Assembly: GCA_900316235.1 (NCBI GenBank)
Contig: ONCC01000016.1
Span: 1 to 53,102 of the forward strand
Reading direction: 5' to 3'
DNA from: an uncultured Bacteroidales bacterium
GTDB lineage: Bacteria; Bacteroidota; Bacteroidia; Bacteroidales; P3
Length of the DNA: 53,102 nucleotides
Positions 9,572 through 18,929 of the stretch are shown here, piece after piece. The number at the start of each line of letters is the position of its first letter. Positions within the stretch are counted from its first letter, which is position 1. Both the position numbers and the translations under genes were made by a program. Under the pieces are notes generated by a model. That model was not told where the DNA came from. It made no database searches and worked only from the letters and a program-made list of their open reading frames with translations.

Positions 9572-12500
9572 TTAGCGGACAATCATCTTGGCAGTGGCGG
9601 TGTGGCCGCTGACAAAGACATTGACAAGGTACATACCCTTGGCCAAACCATTGCAGTCGATGGTGTAGCCATGCTCACCCTCGGAGATGTGACCGAGGTT
9701 GCGACGCATCACGAGACGGCCGTTGAGGTCGTAGACACGCATCTCGCCATTACCGGCAGCGGTGACATTGAGCACCATGTGGGCCTCGTCGAAGACGGGG
9801 TTGGGGAACAACTTGACGCTGTTATTGCCGATACTGTGGACAGTGGGGATGGCAACCGGCACGTAGTCCTGCGGTTCAACAATCTCATTGATTGTGTCGG
9901 TGACATACTTCATGTTCATGAAGACACCACGGCCGTAGGTACCAAAGTAGATGGCGCGCGGCCATTTGGTTTTGGCGAAGACATAATGGTTGGGGGTAAT
10001 AGCGGTGTGGGTGAGGTTGCGACGAATCGGCAGTTTGGAGGTCTGCTGAACGATAGTGGTCACAGGGACACCCGTGAGAATGCTATAGGGCTGCCAGCTA
10101 GTAGTGGCGGTCTTGGTGTAGACACCATCAGCAGTACCGACAAAGATGGTACCGAGGGAATCCTCCACAATAGCGGTGTAGACGGGCAGGGTGACATCAG
10201 GCAGAGGAATGGCGTTGATAGAATAGCTGGCGCTGGCGTTGTTGACAAGCAACACGTTGGCCATAGCGTCGGAGTAGTCTTCGAAAGTGAGCACCAGGCG
10301 GTCCTGACCACGGCGGCCATCAACAGCAATATGGCTGATGGGACGGGGGAACCACACGCTACCGTTATAGTGCAAGGTGTCGACCTGGAGGACAGGGCTA
10401 CTGTTCTTGTAGCTCAAGTCGTAGTAGAGTTCGCGCGAAGGCTGGTTGAAGTTGGCGTTCTCGAAACCTCTGATGCGGAAGAGCATCGAACGATGGGTAA
10501 CCTCATCGTAGGCGGAGACGTATACGCAGCGGGCGTCGCGACTGAAGACAGCCTGACGGGGATAGAGGTTAGCCAAGGGCGTTCCACTGGTACGAAGGAT
10601 GTTCAGAATGGGGGTAACAACATGGAATTTCTCATAGACAGCGTTCATGTCGACATCCTCACCTTGTTTTTGGAGAGCCTGAGCGGCAGCCAGCTCGACG
10701 GTGTCGAAGACCTTGGTGAAGTCGGTGGGTTCCCAAGAGAACCAGACCGAGCGGGCGCCCGCTTTCTTGTCGGAAGGAAGCGAAAGATCGGCGATGAAGA
10801 CCATGCGTGCCTGGACGGGGTTGACAATGGTAAGGGTATCCTTAGCCAGGTGGGGTGCAGTGTAGGTGTACTCGAAGGGGTAGTCGGCATTACCGCGGCT
10901 GTTGAAGAAGGCCTTGTCGCCACTGATGATGCGGAAACTGCTACCACGACCGGTACCCACGGGGATGGTATCAATGAGTCTCACGGTGTCGCCGATTCCG
11001 GTAATGGAGTCGCGATAGGCGAGTCTCACAGCGCGGGTGGTACCGGGGAGAGCCAGCCAGACAGTGTCGTAGCTGCTGTTGCGCTTGCGGAGGATGTAGC
11101 CGAGCGTATCGACAGTCACTCTGATCATGTTGTTGAAAGTCTTGTTGGTGTCGGTCTCCCAGAGAGAGAGGGAACCCATTTGGGGGCCGGCGATGGGCTC
11201 GTTGGAGCGGAAACCGGCGCCGGTGGTCCAGGTGTTGGTGTTGGTGAAGTCGAGGTAGTCGGCATAGGAGCGGCCGAGGTTGGCATCCTCGGAAGAGACG
11301 ATAATGGTGCGGCGAGACTGAGGAGAGACCTGCTGGAAAGCGGAAGCGGCGACAGCACCGCCGTTACCGGTCCAGAGGATATTAGCGGTGTGGTTGAAGT
11401 TGCCGAGCGAACCGTCGTCATACCAGGAGATGGAGGGCTTGCCACCATTGTGACTGAGATGGGACTCGATGATGGGGCAGGAGTTAAAGTTGGCGCCCAT
11501 GATGATGGTACCGTCGGGAGAGACGTCGAGGTCGTTGATTTGCATGTTGTTCAGACCGCGGTTCTCGTTCACGACGGTGTCGAAGCCATTGCGGCCATAG
11601 AACTTGGAGGAGTAGATACCGCCGTCGGTGGCGAAGAAGACTCTGTGGTAGTCGGAGTTGCCCTCGGTGTGGTAGACGGGGAGAATCTGGTGGATGCCGG
11701 AATGGATGAAGGAGGTATTGTAGTACACGGAAGCCATGTAGTCGCCAGCGTTGAGTTCATACTCGCTGGCCGAGGTGGTGGTCCACTGGAAGTAGGCGCC
11801 TTCGACAAAGCCCTCACCCATGAGGACATTGGTACCGCCGATGATGACGCGACGCGTGTTGGCGGGGTCGATGGCAATGGCACCGCAGGTCATACCGGAG
11901 GTGTAGGTGAAGGGCATGATGGAGGTGGTGGTGAGGAGGGTCCAGTTCTGCTCGTCGGAAGAGCGGTAGAGGCCCTCCATGTAACCCGCCTGGTTAATGG
12001 CCATAGCATAGATTGCCAGCGTGTCGTTCTGGGTAACGGCGAGCTTGAGGGAGACGGTGTTGACGCCGAAAGCGGGGTTACCGTTGAAGAGGTCGACAGG
12101 ACGCGGGGTGGCGGTGATATCACCCAAACGATAGAGGTGGTTGCCGGCGCTGAAGAAGGCCATCTTGAAATAGGGCGTAACGACAATATTGTCCACCTCG
12201 CCGTTCTGGACAAGCGTGGGGGCGGCAGCGAAGTTCCAGGTGCTTCTGTCGCCATAGAAGGTCCATCGGTAGAGACCGCCGTTGGTGGCGACGAAAAGAT
12301 AGAAAGCCTCGCTCTCGGCGTCGTAGTAGCTTGTCATGTCATTAACAACCTTGAAATTGGTATCGACGGCGGGGTCGGTGGCGGTGAGCTGCTTGAACTC
12401 GTTGGTAGTGGATATATAGCAATAGACACCCATGCCTTTGCAAGACATCTTGCCGTAGGTGGTGCCATGGGCGTAGACGTCGCTGCCGGTGCCGATGAAA

Positions 12501-12877
12501 ATCTCACCGCTGGGAGCTTGGGTCATGCTGCTGATGGGGAGAGAAATCTCCCTACCGTTTTTCTTGAAAGGCACGCGGTGCCAGATTTCGTGGAGAGTGG
12601 AGAGTTGCTCGGTCTTAGCCTCGTCCATGCCGAGACGGGAGTAGAGATTGCTGAGAATCTCGGTGCTCGGGGTTTTGAGGAAGAGACCGCCGGTGGTAGC
12701 ACCGGCATAGAGGGTGTTGCGGCTTGCGTCCTGCTGGTCGACGACGATGCTGGAGACCTGGCCACCGATATTGTCGGGGCCAATCTCATAAAGCGTGTCC
12801 GCTTGGGCGTTGGCGACGCCTCCGGCCAAAGTCAAAAGGCCCACATACAAGCCGAGAAGTACTTTGTTTCTTTTCAT
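9572..12877 (-). CDS. Large secreted protein with T9SS sorting domain
   Basis: 1101-residue secreted protein of unknown function. It starts with a clear signal peptide (MKRNKVLLGLYVGLLTLAGG, cleavage likely after ANA/ANAQA). The middle is rich in short repeats such as GTGSDVYAHG, ATNGGLYRW, FFATDGGIY and VGTADGVYT, the pattern of sialidase/BNR-like beta-propeller blades. The last about 75 residues (from LFPNPVFDEAHMVL through VYDLNGRLV to KGMYLVNVFVSG) are a type A T9SS C-terminal sorting domain, so the protein should cross the outer membrane by T9SS and be surface-bound or released. No catalytic motif was recognised. It stands alone, with its own -7 box and terminator. Confidence 0.85.
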   Translation of the reverse strand: MKRNKVLLGLYVGLLTLAGGVANAQADTLYEIGPDNIGGQVSSIVVDQQDASRNTLYAGATTGGLFLKTPSTEILSNLYSRLGMDEAKTEQLSTLHEIWHRVPFKKNGREISLPISSMTQAPSGEIFIGTGSDVYAHGTTYGKMSCKGMGVYCYISTTNEFKQLTATDPAVDTNFKVVNDMTSYYDAESEAFYLFVATNGGLYRWTFYGDRSTWNFAAAPTLVQNGEVDNIVVTPYFKMAFFSAGNHLYRLGDITATPRPVDLFNGNPAFGVNTVSLKLAVTQNDTLAIYAMAINQAGYMEGLYRSSDEQNWTLLTTTSIMPFTYTSGMTCGAIAIDPANTRRVIIGGTNVLMGEGFVEGAYFQWTTTSASEYELNAGDYMASVYYNTSFIHSGIHQILPVYHTEGNSDYHRVFFATDGGIYSSKFYGRNGFDTVVNENRGLNNMQINDLDVSPDGTIIMGANFNSCPIIESHLSHNGGKPSISWYDDGSLGNFNHTANILWTGNGGAVAASAFQQVSPQSRRTIIVSSEDANLGRSYADYLDFTNTNTWTTGAGFRSNEPIAGPQMGSLSLWETDTNKTFNNMIRVTVDTLGYILRKRNSSYDTVWLALPGTTRAVRLAYRDSITGIGDTVRLIDTIPVGTGRGSSFRIISGDKAFFNSRGNADYPFEYTYTAPHLAKDTLTIVNPVQARMVFIADLSLPSDKKAGARSVWFSWEPTDFTKVFDTVELAAAQALQKQGEDVDMNAVYEKFHVVTPILNILRTSGTPLANLYPRQAVFSRDARCVYVSAYDEVTHRSMLFRIRGFENANFNQPSRELYYDLSYKNSSPVLQVDTLHYNGSVWFPRPISHIAVDGRRGQDRLVLTFEDYSDAMANVLLVNNASASYSINAIPLPDVTLPVYTAIVEDSLGTIFVGTADGVYTKTATTSWQPYSILTGVPVTTIVQQTSKLPIRRNLTHTAITPNHYVFAKTKWPRAIYFGTYGRGVFMNMKYVTDTINEIVEPQDYVPVAIPTVHSIGNNSVKLFPNPVFDEAHMVLNVTAAGNGEMRVYDLNGRLVMRRNLGHISEGEHGYTIDCNGLAKGMYLVNVFVSGHTATAKMIVR

Positions 12878-12930
12878 AAGATATTAATAATTAATTAGAT
12901 ATTTTATTTTCTTGCTAAACAATGAATGTA

Positions 12931-12938
12931 CAAAGATA
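12931..12938 (-). promoter_or_regulatory. -7 promoter box for the T9SS cargo gene
   Basis: Minus strand reads TATCTTTG, matching the Bacteroidetes TAnnTTTG -7 box, 54 bp upstream of the start codon. The rest of the stretch up to 13050 is AT-rich with no other signal I can support. Confidence 0.65.
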
Positions 12939-13057
12939 CACTTTTTTTTATATATAAAGAATTTTATTTCTTTTTTTTTATCAACAAGCCCAATTCCTCC
13001 CTCTGTAGAGAGGCGAAAAAAATAACCGGAGGAAATGTTAAATATAGTAACACACTA

Positions 13058-13195
13058 TCCTCCACATACCACCCCCCTACCAACACTTACCGTGGTAGGA
13101 GTTGGTTAGGAGTTGGTAGGGAGTTGATAACTGGTTTATAGCCAGTTAGCGTTTAGTGCCAAAGGAAGTGTTTTTTGCTGTTTTTGGAGTGTTTT
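13058..13195 (+). repeat. Dispersed palindromic element, copy 2
   Basis: Lies in the 456-bp spacer between the divergent T9SS cargo gene and moxR. The core is at 13080-13105: right arm GGTAGGAGTTGG intact, left arm CCAACACTTACC with two mismatches. It is followed by repeated AGGAGTTGGT/AGGGAGTTGATA units, then a second small hairpin (AACTGG-7 nt-CCAGTT) and a tail GTTAGCGTTTAGTG that aligns with copy 1. From 13196 to the moxR start the sequence is AT-rich and I see no convincing -7 box. Confidence 0.82.
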
Positions 13196-13333
13196 TTAAG
13201 TTAAAATTAACATTTTGTTTTTGGTCGTTTTCAACTGTTTTTAAAGGCCAAATTATAAAAAATATTAAAAACGCAATAAAGATGATTTTTCAGAGTTAAT
13301 AGGGGAAAATTCGACAATATAAAAATAAGGAAT

Positions 13334-14335
13334 ATGGAATCTGTGAACATTCAGGAATTGAACGAGAGAATCGGACGCGAGAGCGCGATGGTGGAGATGC
13401 TGACGATGGAAGTCGGCAAGCAGATTGTGGGCCAGAAGCACATGGTGGAAGGTCTGATGATTGGTCTGCTGAGCGACGGCCACGTGCTGCTGGAAGGAGT
13501 GCCAGGACTGGCCAAGACCTTGACCATCACGACGCTGGCAAAGGCCATCGACGCCAAGTTCAGCCGCATCCAGTTTACCCCCGACCTGTTGCCTGCCGAC
13601 CTGCTGGGCACGATGATTTACAGTCAGAAGAGCGAGCAATTCCAGGTGAAGAAAGGACCTATTTTCAGCAACTTCATCCTGGCCGACGAGATTAACCGCG
13701 CCCCCGCCAAGGTGCAGAGCGCCCTGCTGGAAGCCATGCAGGAGCGCCAGGTGACCATCGGCGAGCAGACCTACCGCCTCGAGGAGCCTTTCCTCGTGCT
13801 CGCCACGCAGAACCCCATCGAGCAGGAGGGCACATATCCCCTGCCCGAAGCACAGGTAGACCGCTTCATGCTGAAGGTGGTCATCAGCTACCCGAAGCGC
13901 GTGGAGGAGAAAGAGATACTGCACCAGGTGGTGAACGGACAACAGGCTGCCGCCAACAACCAGCAGCCCATCCTCAAGCCCGCCGACATCTTGAAGGCTC
14001 GTGAATTAGTGCGCGAAGTCTATATGGACGAGAAGATTGAGAACTACATCACCGACATCGTCTTCGCCACCCGCTTCCCGAAGGAGTATGGCTTGGAGAA
14101 GATTGCGCCGATGATCAGCTACGGCGCCTCGCCGCGTGGCAGCATCAACCTGGCCGCCGCCGCAAAGGCCTATGCCTTCATGAAACGTCGCGGATACGTC
14201 ATCCCCGAGGATGTGCGCGCCATCGCCATGGACGTGCTACGCCACCGCATCGGTCTGACCTACGAGGCCGAAGCCGAGAACGTGACCAGCGAAGAACTGG
14301 TGAATGAGGTTCTGAACCGCGTGGATGTGCCCTAA
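13334..14335 (+). CDS. MoxR-family AAA+ ATPase
   Basis: Cytoplasmic AAA+ ATPase of the MoxR group, 333 residues, the first gene of the Bat operon. MoxR proteins are thought to act as chaperones for the assembly of VWA-domain proteins encoded beside them. Walker A is GVPGLAKT (55-62), Walker B is FILADEIN with the DE pair at 118-119, and sensor-like ATQNPIEQEG follows at about residue 156. The C-terminal lid domain contains SPRGSINL. It is followed by a DUF58 gene after 39 bp of 8-nt repeats, the standard order for this operon in Bacteroidetes. Confidence 0.93.
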   Translation: MESVNIQELNERIGRESAMVEMLTMEVGKQIVGQKHMVEGLMIGLLSDGHVLLEGVPGLAKTLTITTLAKAIDAKFSRIQFTPDLLPADLLGTMIYSQKSEQFQVKKGPIFSNFILADEINRAPAKVQSALLEAMQERQVTIGEQTYRLEEPFLVLATQNPIEQEGTYPLPEAQVDRFMLKVVISYPKRVEEKEILHQVVNGQQAAANNQQPILKPADILKARELVREVYMDEKIENYITDIVFATRFPKEYGLEKIAPMISYGASPRGSINLAAAAKAYAFMKRRGYVIPEDVRAIAMDVLRHRIGLTYEAEAENVTSEELVNEVLNRVDVP

Positions 14336-14338
14336 TAA

Positions 14339-14370
14339 GTTGATATGTTGATAGGTTGATAAGTTGATAG
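14339..14370. repeat. 8-nt tandem repeat between moxR and DUF58
   Basis: Four consecutive GTTGATAN units (GTTGATAT, GTTGATAG, GTTGATAA, GTTGATAG) fill the spacer between the moxR stop and the start of the next gene. Confidence 0.85.
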
Positions 14371-14374
14371 GTCA

Positions 14375-15238
14375 ATGGACGAGGAAATAATCAAGAAAGT
14401 TCGCAAGATAGAAATCAAGGCGAAGGGGTTGAGCCAGCAGATGTTCAGCGGCGAATACCACTCGGCCTTCAAGGGGCGTGGTATGGTGTTCAGCGAAGTG
14501 CGTGAATACCAATATGGCGACGACGTGCGTAACATCGACTGGAACGTCACCGCCCGCCTGGCACACCCCTACGTGAAGGTTTTCGAGGAGGAGCGCGAGC
14601 TGACGGTAATGCTGCTGGTGGACGTGAGCGGCAGTGGCCGATTCGGCACCAATAGTCAGTTCAAGGAAGAGCTGGCCGCCGAGGTCGCCGCCACGCTGGC
14701 CTTCAGCGCCATAGCCAACAACGACAAGGTGGGCATGATACTCTTCAGCGACCGCATCGAGAAATTCATCCCGCCGAAGAAAGGCCGCACCCACATCCTG
14801 CGCATCATCCGCGAGCTCATCACCTTCCGTCCCGAGAGCAATGGCACCGACATCGGCGAAGCCCTGCGCTACTTCAGCAATGCCATCAAAAAACGCTGCA
14901 CGACATTCCTGCTGAGCGACTTCTATGACTCAGGCTGGACCGACGCATTGAAACTGGTCGCCGGCAAGCACGACCTGGTGGCCTTGAGACTGGTGGACCG
15001 TCGCGAGCCCAAACTGATGGATCTGGGACTGGTGAAGTTCTACGACCCCGAGAGTACCCGTACGGTATGGATTGACACCGGCAACGCCGAGGTGCGTCGC
15101 ATGGCCGATACCCGCTATGCAGAGCACGAGCAGCAAGTGGAGAATACTATGAAGCGCTACGGCGTCGACATGGCCACGCTCTGGACAGGCGAGGATTTTG
15201 TGAAACCGCTGAAGAACTTACTTGCAAGGAGAAGTTAA
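14375..15238 (+). CDS. DUF58 domain protein of the Bat operon
   Basis: 287-residue protein with a DUF58 domain, a VWA-related fold found beside MoxR genes. The DUF58 signature REYQYGDDVRNIDWNVTAR (near residues 47-65) is present, followed by a VWA-like strand LLVDVSGSGRFG with a DxSxS-type start (DVSGS). No membrane segment is visible, so it is probably cytoplasmic or membrane-associated through partners. It is preceded by 8-nt repeats and its stop codon directly abuts the ATG of the next gene, so translation is probably coupled. Confidence 0.9.
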   Translation: MDEEIIKKVRKIEIKAKGLSQQMFSGEYHSAFKGRGMVFSEVREYQYGDDVRNIDWNVTARLAHPYVKVFEEERELTVMLLVDVSGSGRFGTNSQFKEELAAEVAATLAFSAIANNDKVGMILFSDRIEKFIPPKKGRTHILRIIRELITFRPESNGTDIGEALRYFSNAIKKRCTTFLLSDFYDSGWTDALKLVAGKHDLVALRLVDRREPKLMDLGLVKFYDPESTRTVWIDTGNAEVRRMADTRYAEHEQQVENTMKRYGVDMATLWTGEDFVKPLKNLLARRS

Positions 15239-16096
15239 ATGAAGAAGATAATCATCATCGGACTAATAGGACTGATGGGCCATGTGCATGGGCAGGCCAT
15301 TGCTAAATTGAGCGCCGACACCATCGCCCTGGGTGACCAGACAACCCTGAGCATCCAGCGCGCCCTCACCTATCCCTCCACCGAGCAACTGAGCCAGAAC
15401 GGCATAGTGGCCCTAAGCCAGAACTATGACAGCACGCAGCACACCCTCTACACCACGCTGACAAGTTTCGAGCCCGGCACACACTATGTGAGGCTGAGCG
15501 AGGACGATTCTCTAATGCTGACAGTGCTCGATGTCGACGTGGACACTACCACAGCCGAAATCCGCGACATTGCCCCGATAGAAAAAGTACCCTACACCTT
15601 CTGGGAGATTTTCCGCTGGATACTGCTCGGTTTGGGCATTCTGGCACTGGCCTTTGGCGGCTGGTGGTTCTGGAAAAAATGGAAAAGCGGCAAGGTGAGC
15701 GAGTGGCTGAGCAACGAGCCCGTCGACACCCGTACGCCCGAAGAACGCGCCCTCGACAACCTCGAGTCCTTAAGACAGAAACAGTTGTGGCAATCGGGCC
15801 GGGTCAAAGAATACCACACCGAGCTCACCGATACCGTGCGCACTTTCATCGAAGAGGCCACTGGCATCCGCGCCACCGACATGACGAGCGACGAAACTAT
15901 CGAGGAAATGGAAAACGGAAAGTGGACAGTGGACAATTCGCTGCTACGCGACATCTTCACCACCGCCGACCTCGTGAAATTCGCCAAAAGCGAACCGTTG
16001 CCTCACGAGCACGACCGCTCGATGAGCGAGGCCACGGAGTTTGTGAAATCCTTGTGGGAACAGGTGAAACCAAAAGAGGAGGTGCCCAATGCATAA
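15239..16096 (+). CDS. Membrane-anchored accessory protein of the Bat operon
   Basis: 285-residue protein with an N-terminal signal peptide (MKKIIIIGLIGLMGHVHGQ), a periplasmic domain of about 100 residues rich in beta strand, one transmembrane helix at about 123-146 (WILLGLGILALAFGGWWFW) and a cytoplasmic tail of about 140 residues. The tail (EEATGIRATDMTSDETIEEM) is typical of the DUF4381/BatD-like protein usually found between DUF58 and batA in Bacteroidetes. I cannot assign a biochemical activity. It overlaps batA by 8 bp. Its signal peptide is built from the same 9-nt repeat as several neighbours. Confidence 0.75.
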   Translation: MKKIIIIGLIGLMGHVHGQAIAKLSADTIALGDQTTLSIQRALTYPSTEQLSQNGIVALSQNYDSTQHTLYTTLTSFEPGTHYVRLSEDDSLMLTVLDVDVDTTTAEIRDIAPIEKVPYTFWEIFRWILLGLGILALAFGGWWFWKKWKSGKVSEWLSNEPVDTRTPEERALDNLESLRQKQLWQSGRVKEYHTELTDTVRTFIEEATGIRATDMTSDETIEEMENGKWTVDNSLLRDIFTTADLVKFAKSEPLPHEHDRSMSEATEFVKSLWEQVKPKEEVPNA

Positions 16097-17081
16097 CATC
16101 TCCTTTGAACATCCGTGGATGCTGCTGGGATTACTGCTGGTGCCGCTGCTGGCAGCATGGTGGCTTTGGCGCTACCGCAAGCAGGAAGCCGCCCTCCAGC
16201 ATTCAAACATCTCCCTCTTCGACGGCGTGAAAAAGAGCCTCCGTGCCCGTTTGCGCTGGCTACCCTATGCTTTGCGTGTGGTGGCCGTAGGCGCTATGGT
16301 GATTGCATTGGCGCGTCCGCAAAGCCAGCTGAGCCGTCAGGAAATGACCGTGGAGGGTATCGACATCGTGATGGCTATGGACCTCTCGGGTTCCATGCTC
16401 GCCGAAGACTTCAAGCCCAACCGCCTGGAAGCCGCTAAGAATGTCGCCGCCGACTTCATCGAAGGCCGCAAGACCGACCGCATGGGCCTCGTCGTCTTCG
16501 CCGGTGAGGCTTTCACTCAGGTACCCTTGACCATCGACCATCAGGTCCTGCTCAAGCAACTTGGCAACCTCAAGAGCGGCACCATGCGCGACGGTACCGC
16601 CCTCGGCGACGGCCTGGCCACCGCCATCAACCGCATCAAAGACAGTGAGGCCAAGAGCAAAGTAATCATCCTCCTCACCGATGGAGTCAACAACCAAGGC
16701 AGCATGGACCCCCTCAGTGCCGCAGAAATAGCGGCAATGTACAACATCCGACTCTACACCATCGGCGTGGGTTCGCTGGGGAAAGCCCCCTACCCTTTCC
16801 GCGACCAGTTCGGACGTGTCCACTACCAAAATATCGACGTGGAAATCGACGAGCCTCTCATGCGCCAAATGTCCCAAGCCACCAGTGATGGCCGCTATTT
16901 CCGCGCTACCAACAAGAAAGCCCTCAAGGAAATCTTCGACCAAATTGACGAAATGGAAAAAAGCAAAATCGACGTCACTCAGTATGCGCAGACCAAAGAC
17001 GAGTATGCCTTCTGGCTCTGGCTTGCCTTCATTGCGCTCATCGCAGAAGCACTGCTCAAGTGGGTTTGGTTTAAAGTATAA
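16089..17081 (+). CDS. batA: BatA, VWA-domain membrane protein
   Basis: 330-residue inner-membrane protein with helices at about 10-28, 60-78 and 308-328 and a periplasm-facing or membrane-flanked von Willebrand factor A domain between them. The metal-ion-dependent adhesion site is intact: DLSGS at 98-102 (DxSxS), a Thr in GTALGDG, and TDGVNNQG further on. In Bacteroides the bat genes were linked to aerotolerance; the molecular role is still unclear. The MoxR neighbour is the likely chaperone. It overlaps the preceding gene by 8 bp and is followed 6 bp later by batB. Confidence 0.93.
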   Translation: MHNISFEHPWMLLGLLLVPLLAAWWLWRYRKQEAALQHSNISLFDGVKKSLRARLRWLPYALRVVAVGAMVIALARPQSQLSRQEMTVEGIDIVMAMDLSGSMLAEDFKPNRLEAAKNVAADFIEGRKTDRMGLVVFAGEAFTQVPLTIDHQVLLKQLGNLKSGTMRDGTALGDGLATAINRIKDSEAKSKVIILLTDGVNNQGSMDPLSAAEIAAMYNIRLYTIGVGSLGKAPYPFRDQFGRVHYQNIDVEIDEPLMRQMSQATSDGRYFRATNKKALKEIFDQIDEMEKSKIDVTQYAQTKDEYAFWLWLAFIALIAEALLKWVWFKV

Positions 17082-17087
17082 ACAGTT

Positions 17088-18143
17088 ATGGTACATTTTG
17101 AACATATCGAATATCTGTGGCTACTGCTTCTGGTAGCGCTGGCAGGAGTGTTGTGGGGAGTGATGAGCTGGCGCGAACGGAGACGCCTCGAAGAATGGGG
17201 CGATCGCTCAATGTTCGGTCGCCTTATCCCCGACCGCTCCCCTTGGCGCCCCGCTTTCAAGATGGCGCTGACGCTCACGGGCATAGCTCTGCTGATTGTA
17301 TCTTTGTCCAACCCCCAGTTCGGCACCAAGATCGAAAAAGGCAAGCGCTCCGGTAGCGACATCGCCATCTGCCTCGATGTCTCCAACAGCATGATGGCCG
17401 AAGACATACAGCCCAACCGCCTCGAACGTAGCAAAAAGGTGGTCACCAACCTGCTTTCCTCCCTCACCGGCGACCGTGTCAGCCTCGTCGTCTATGCCGG
17501 CACCAGTTTCATCCAGATGCCGCTCACCAACGACTACAGCGCCACCAAACTCTTCCTCGACCAGGTTTCCTGCGACATGATAGCCTCGCAAGGCACCGCC
17601 ATCGGCGACGCCATCCAAAAAAGCATGGAAACCTTCGGCTACGGCGACCCCGACCGTAAATGGGAAATCAACAAAGGACGCGCCATCATCGTCATCTCCG
17701 ACGGTGAGAATCATGAGGATGACGCCGTAGGCGCCGCCCGCGAAGCCGCCAAACAGGGCATCCGCGTCTGCACCATCGGCATGGGCCTCCCCGAAGGCTC
17801 CCCCATCCCGGAATACAACCCCCGCGGCCGCACCAACAACTATAAGCGCGACAAGAACGGAAGCATCATCATGACCCACCTCAACGAGGACATGCTCCGC
17901 CAGATAGCCTCCGCCGGCAACGGCACTTACCTCCGCGCCAGCAACGCCGGCAGCGGCCTGAGCGACATCACTTCCATCATCCAAGGTCTCGAGAAAGAGG
18001 AAATGGGCGAAGCCGTCTTCAGCGCTTACGAGAGCCGCTACATCTATCCCCTCGCGGCAGCTCTCCTCTGCCTCTTGGCCGAGGTCATTCTCTACGAGAG
18101 AAGAAACAGAAAATGGAAACTATTTGACGAGAAAAACCAATGA
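17088..18143 (+). CDS. batB: BatB, VWA-domain membrane protein
   Basis: 351-residue paralogue of BatA with the same plan: N-terminal helices at about 9-27 and 57-74, a VWA domain and a C-terminal helix near 325-343. The MIDAS is DVSNS at 97-101, with the conserved AEDIQPNRLERSK directly after it, GTAIGDAI and ISDGENHEDD. It probably forms a complex with BatA, as inferred for the operon. Its stop overlaps the batC start by 4 bp (ATGA), so the two are translationally coupled. Confidence 0.93.
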   Translation: MVHFEHIEYLWLLLLVALAGVLWGVMSWRERRRLEEWGDRSMFGRLIPDRSPWRPAFKMALTLTGIALLIVSLSNPQFGTKIEKGKRSGSDIAICLDVSNSMMAEDIQPNRLERSKKVVTNLLSSLTGDRVSLVVYAGTSFIQMPLTNDYSATKLFLDQVSCDMIASQGTAIGDAIQKSMETFGYGDPDRKWEINKGRAIIVISDGENHEDDAVGAAREAAKQGIRVCTIGMGLPEGSPIPEYNPRGRTNNYKRDKNGSIIMTHLNEDMLRQIASAGNGTYLRASNAGSGLSDITSIIQGLEKEEMGEAVFSAYESRYIYPLAAALLCLLAEVILYERRNRKWKLFDEKNQ

Positions 18144-18916
18144 AGAAGATACTCACAATAGCAATAATTTTTTCAATGGGTCTCACGGGTGAAGCCCTCG
18201 CCCAGGCCAACCGTCACCAGCTGCGCGACGGCAACCGTAACTTTAAGAAAGAGAAATACGATAAAGCTGAAGTACTCTACCGCCGTGCCCTCCAGTCCGA
18301 CAGCACGGACTACCGTGGACAGTACAACCTCGGGAATGCTCTCTATCGCCAAAAAAAGTACGACGAGGCTGTGCGCCACTTCGACCAGGCCCTCCAATCC
18401 ACCAACCTCAGCGACCGACAGCGCTCACAAACCCTCCACAACAAAGGCAATTCTTTCCTTAAAGCCGGCATGGATAATCCCCAGCAGGGAATGCAATACT
18501 TCCAACAAGCCGTCCAGAGCTATCAGGAGGCCCTCAAGCTCGACCCCAAGAACGACGACACCCGCTACAACCTCGCCTATGCCCGCCGCCTCCTCCAGCA
18601 AGCCCAGCAGCAGCAACAGAACCAGCAAGGTCAAGGACAGAATCAGGACCAAAACAACCAAAACGGGCAGAACCAGCAGAACCAACAAAACAAAGACCAG
18701 CAGAACAAGGGCAACCAGAATCAACAGAATCAGAACCAGCAAGGCGACCCAAAAGACCAGAAGGACACCCAGAAGCGCCCCAACCAGATGGAACATCGCA
18801 AACAAGATGCCGAACGCATGTTAGAGGCCGTGAAAAACAACGAGCGTCAAAGCCTCAAGGAACAAGCCAAGAAGGTGCAGGCTGCCAACAGTCACCCTAG
18901 CGACAAAGACTGGTAA
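18140..18916 (+). CDS. batC: BatC, TPR protein with Gln/Asn-rich region
   Basis: 258-residue secreted or periplasmic protein with a signal peptide ending near EALAQA, followed by TPR repeats (residues about 24-150: NRNFKKEKYDKAEVLYRRAL, YNLGNALYRQKKYDEAVRHF, YQEALKLDPKNDDTRYNLAY). From about residue 154 to 210 it becomes almost pure Gln/Asn with Gly, Asp and Lys, and ends in a charged helix. TPR proteins of Bat operons are thought to bridge the VWA partners; the Q/N stretch is a low-complexity linker whose role is unknown. It starts inside the batB stop codon. Confidence 0.9.
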   Translation: MKKILTIAIIFSMGLTGEALAQANRHQLRDGNRNFKKEKYDKAEVLYRRALQSDSTDYRGQYNLGNALYRQKKYDEAVRHFDQALQSTNLSDRQRSQTLHNKGNSFLKAGMDNPQQGMQYFQQAVQSYQEALKLDPKNDDTRYNLAYARRLLQQAQQQQQNQQGQGQNQDQNNQNGQNQQNQQNKDQQNKGNQNQQNQNQQGDPKDQKDTQKRPNQMEHRKQDAERMLEAVKNNERQSLKEQAKKVQAANSHPSDKDW

Positions 18917-18929
18917 AAAAACAACTATC

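Noticed and set aside
9602..12898. A 1098-codon open frame on the plus strand opposite the T9SS cargo gene
   Set aside because: It mirrors the codon bias of the real gene; the translation is Val/Gly/Asp-rich with no domain, while the minus-strand frame has a signal peptide, a sorting domain, a promoter and a terminator.
12926..13141. 71-codon plus-strand frame in the spacer before moxR
   Set aside because: Made of AT-rich leader and the dispersed palindrome; no homology or signals.
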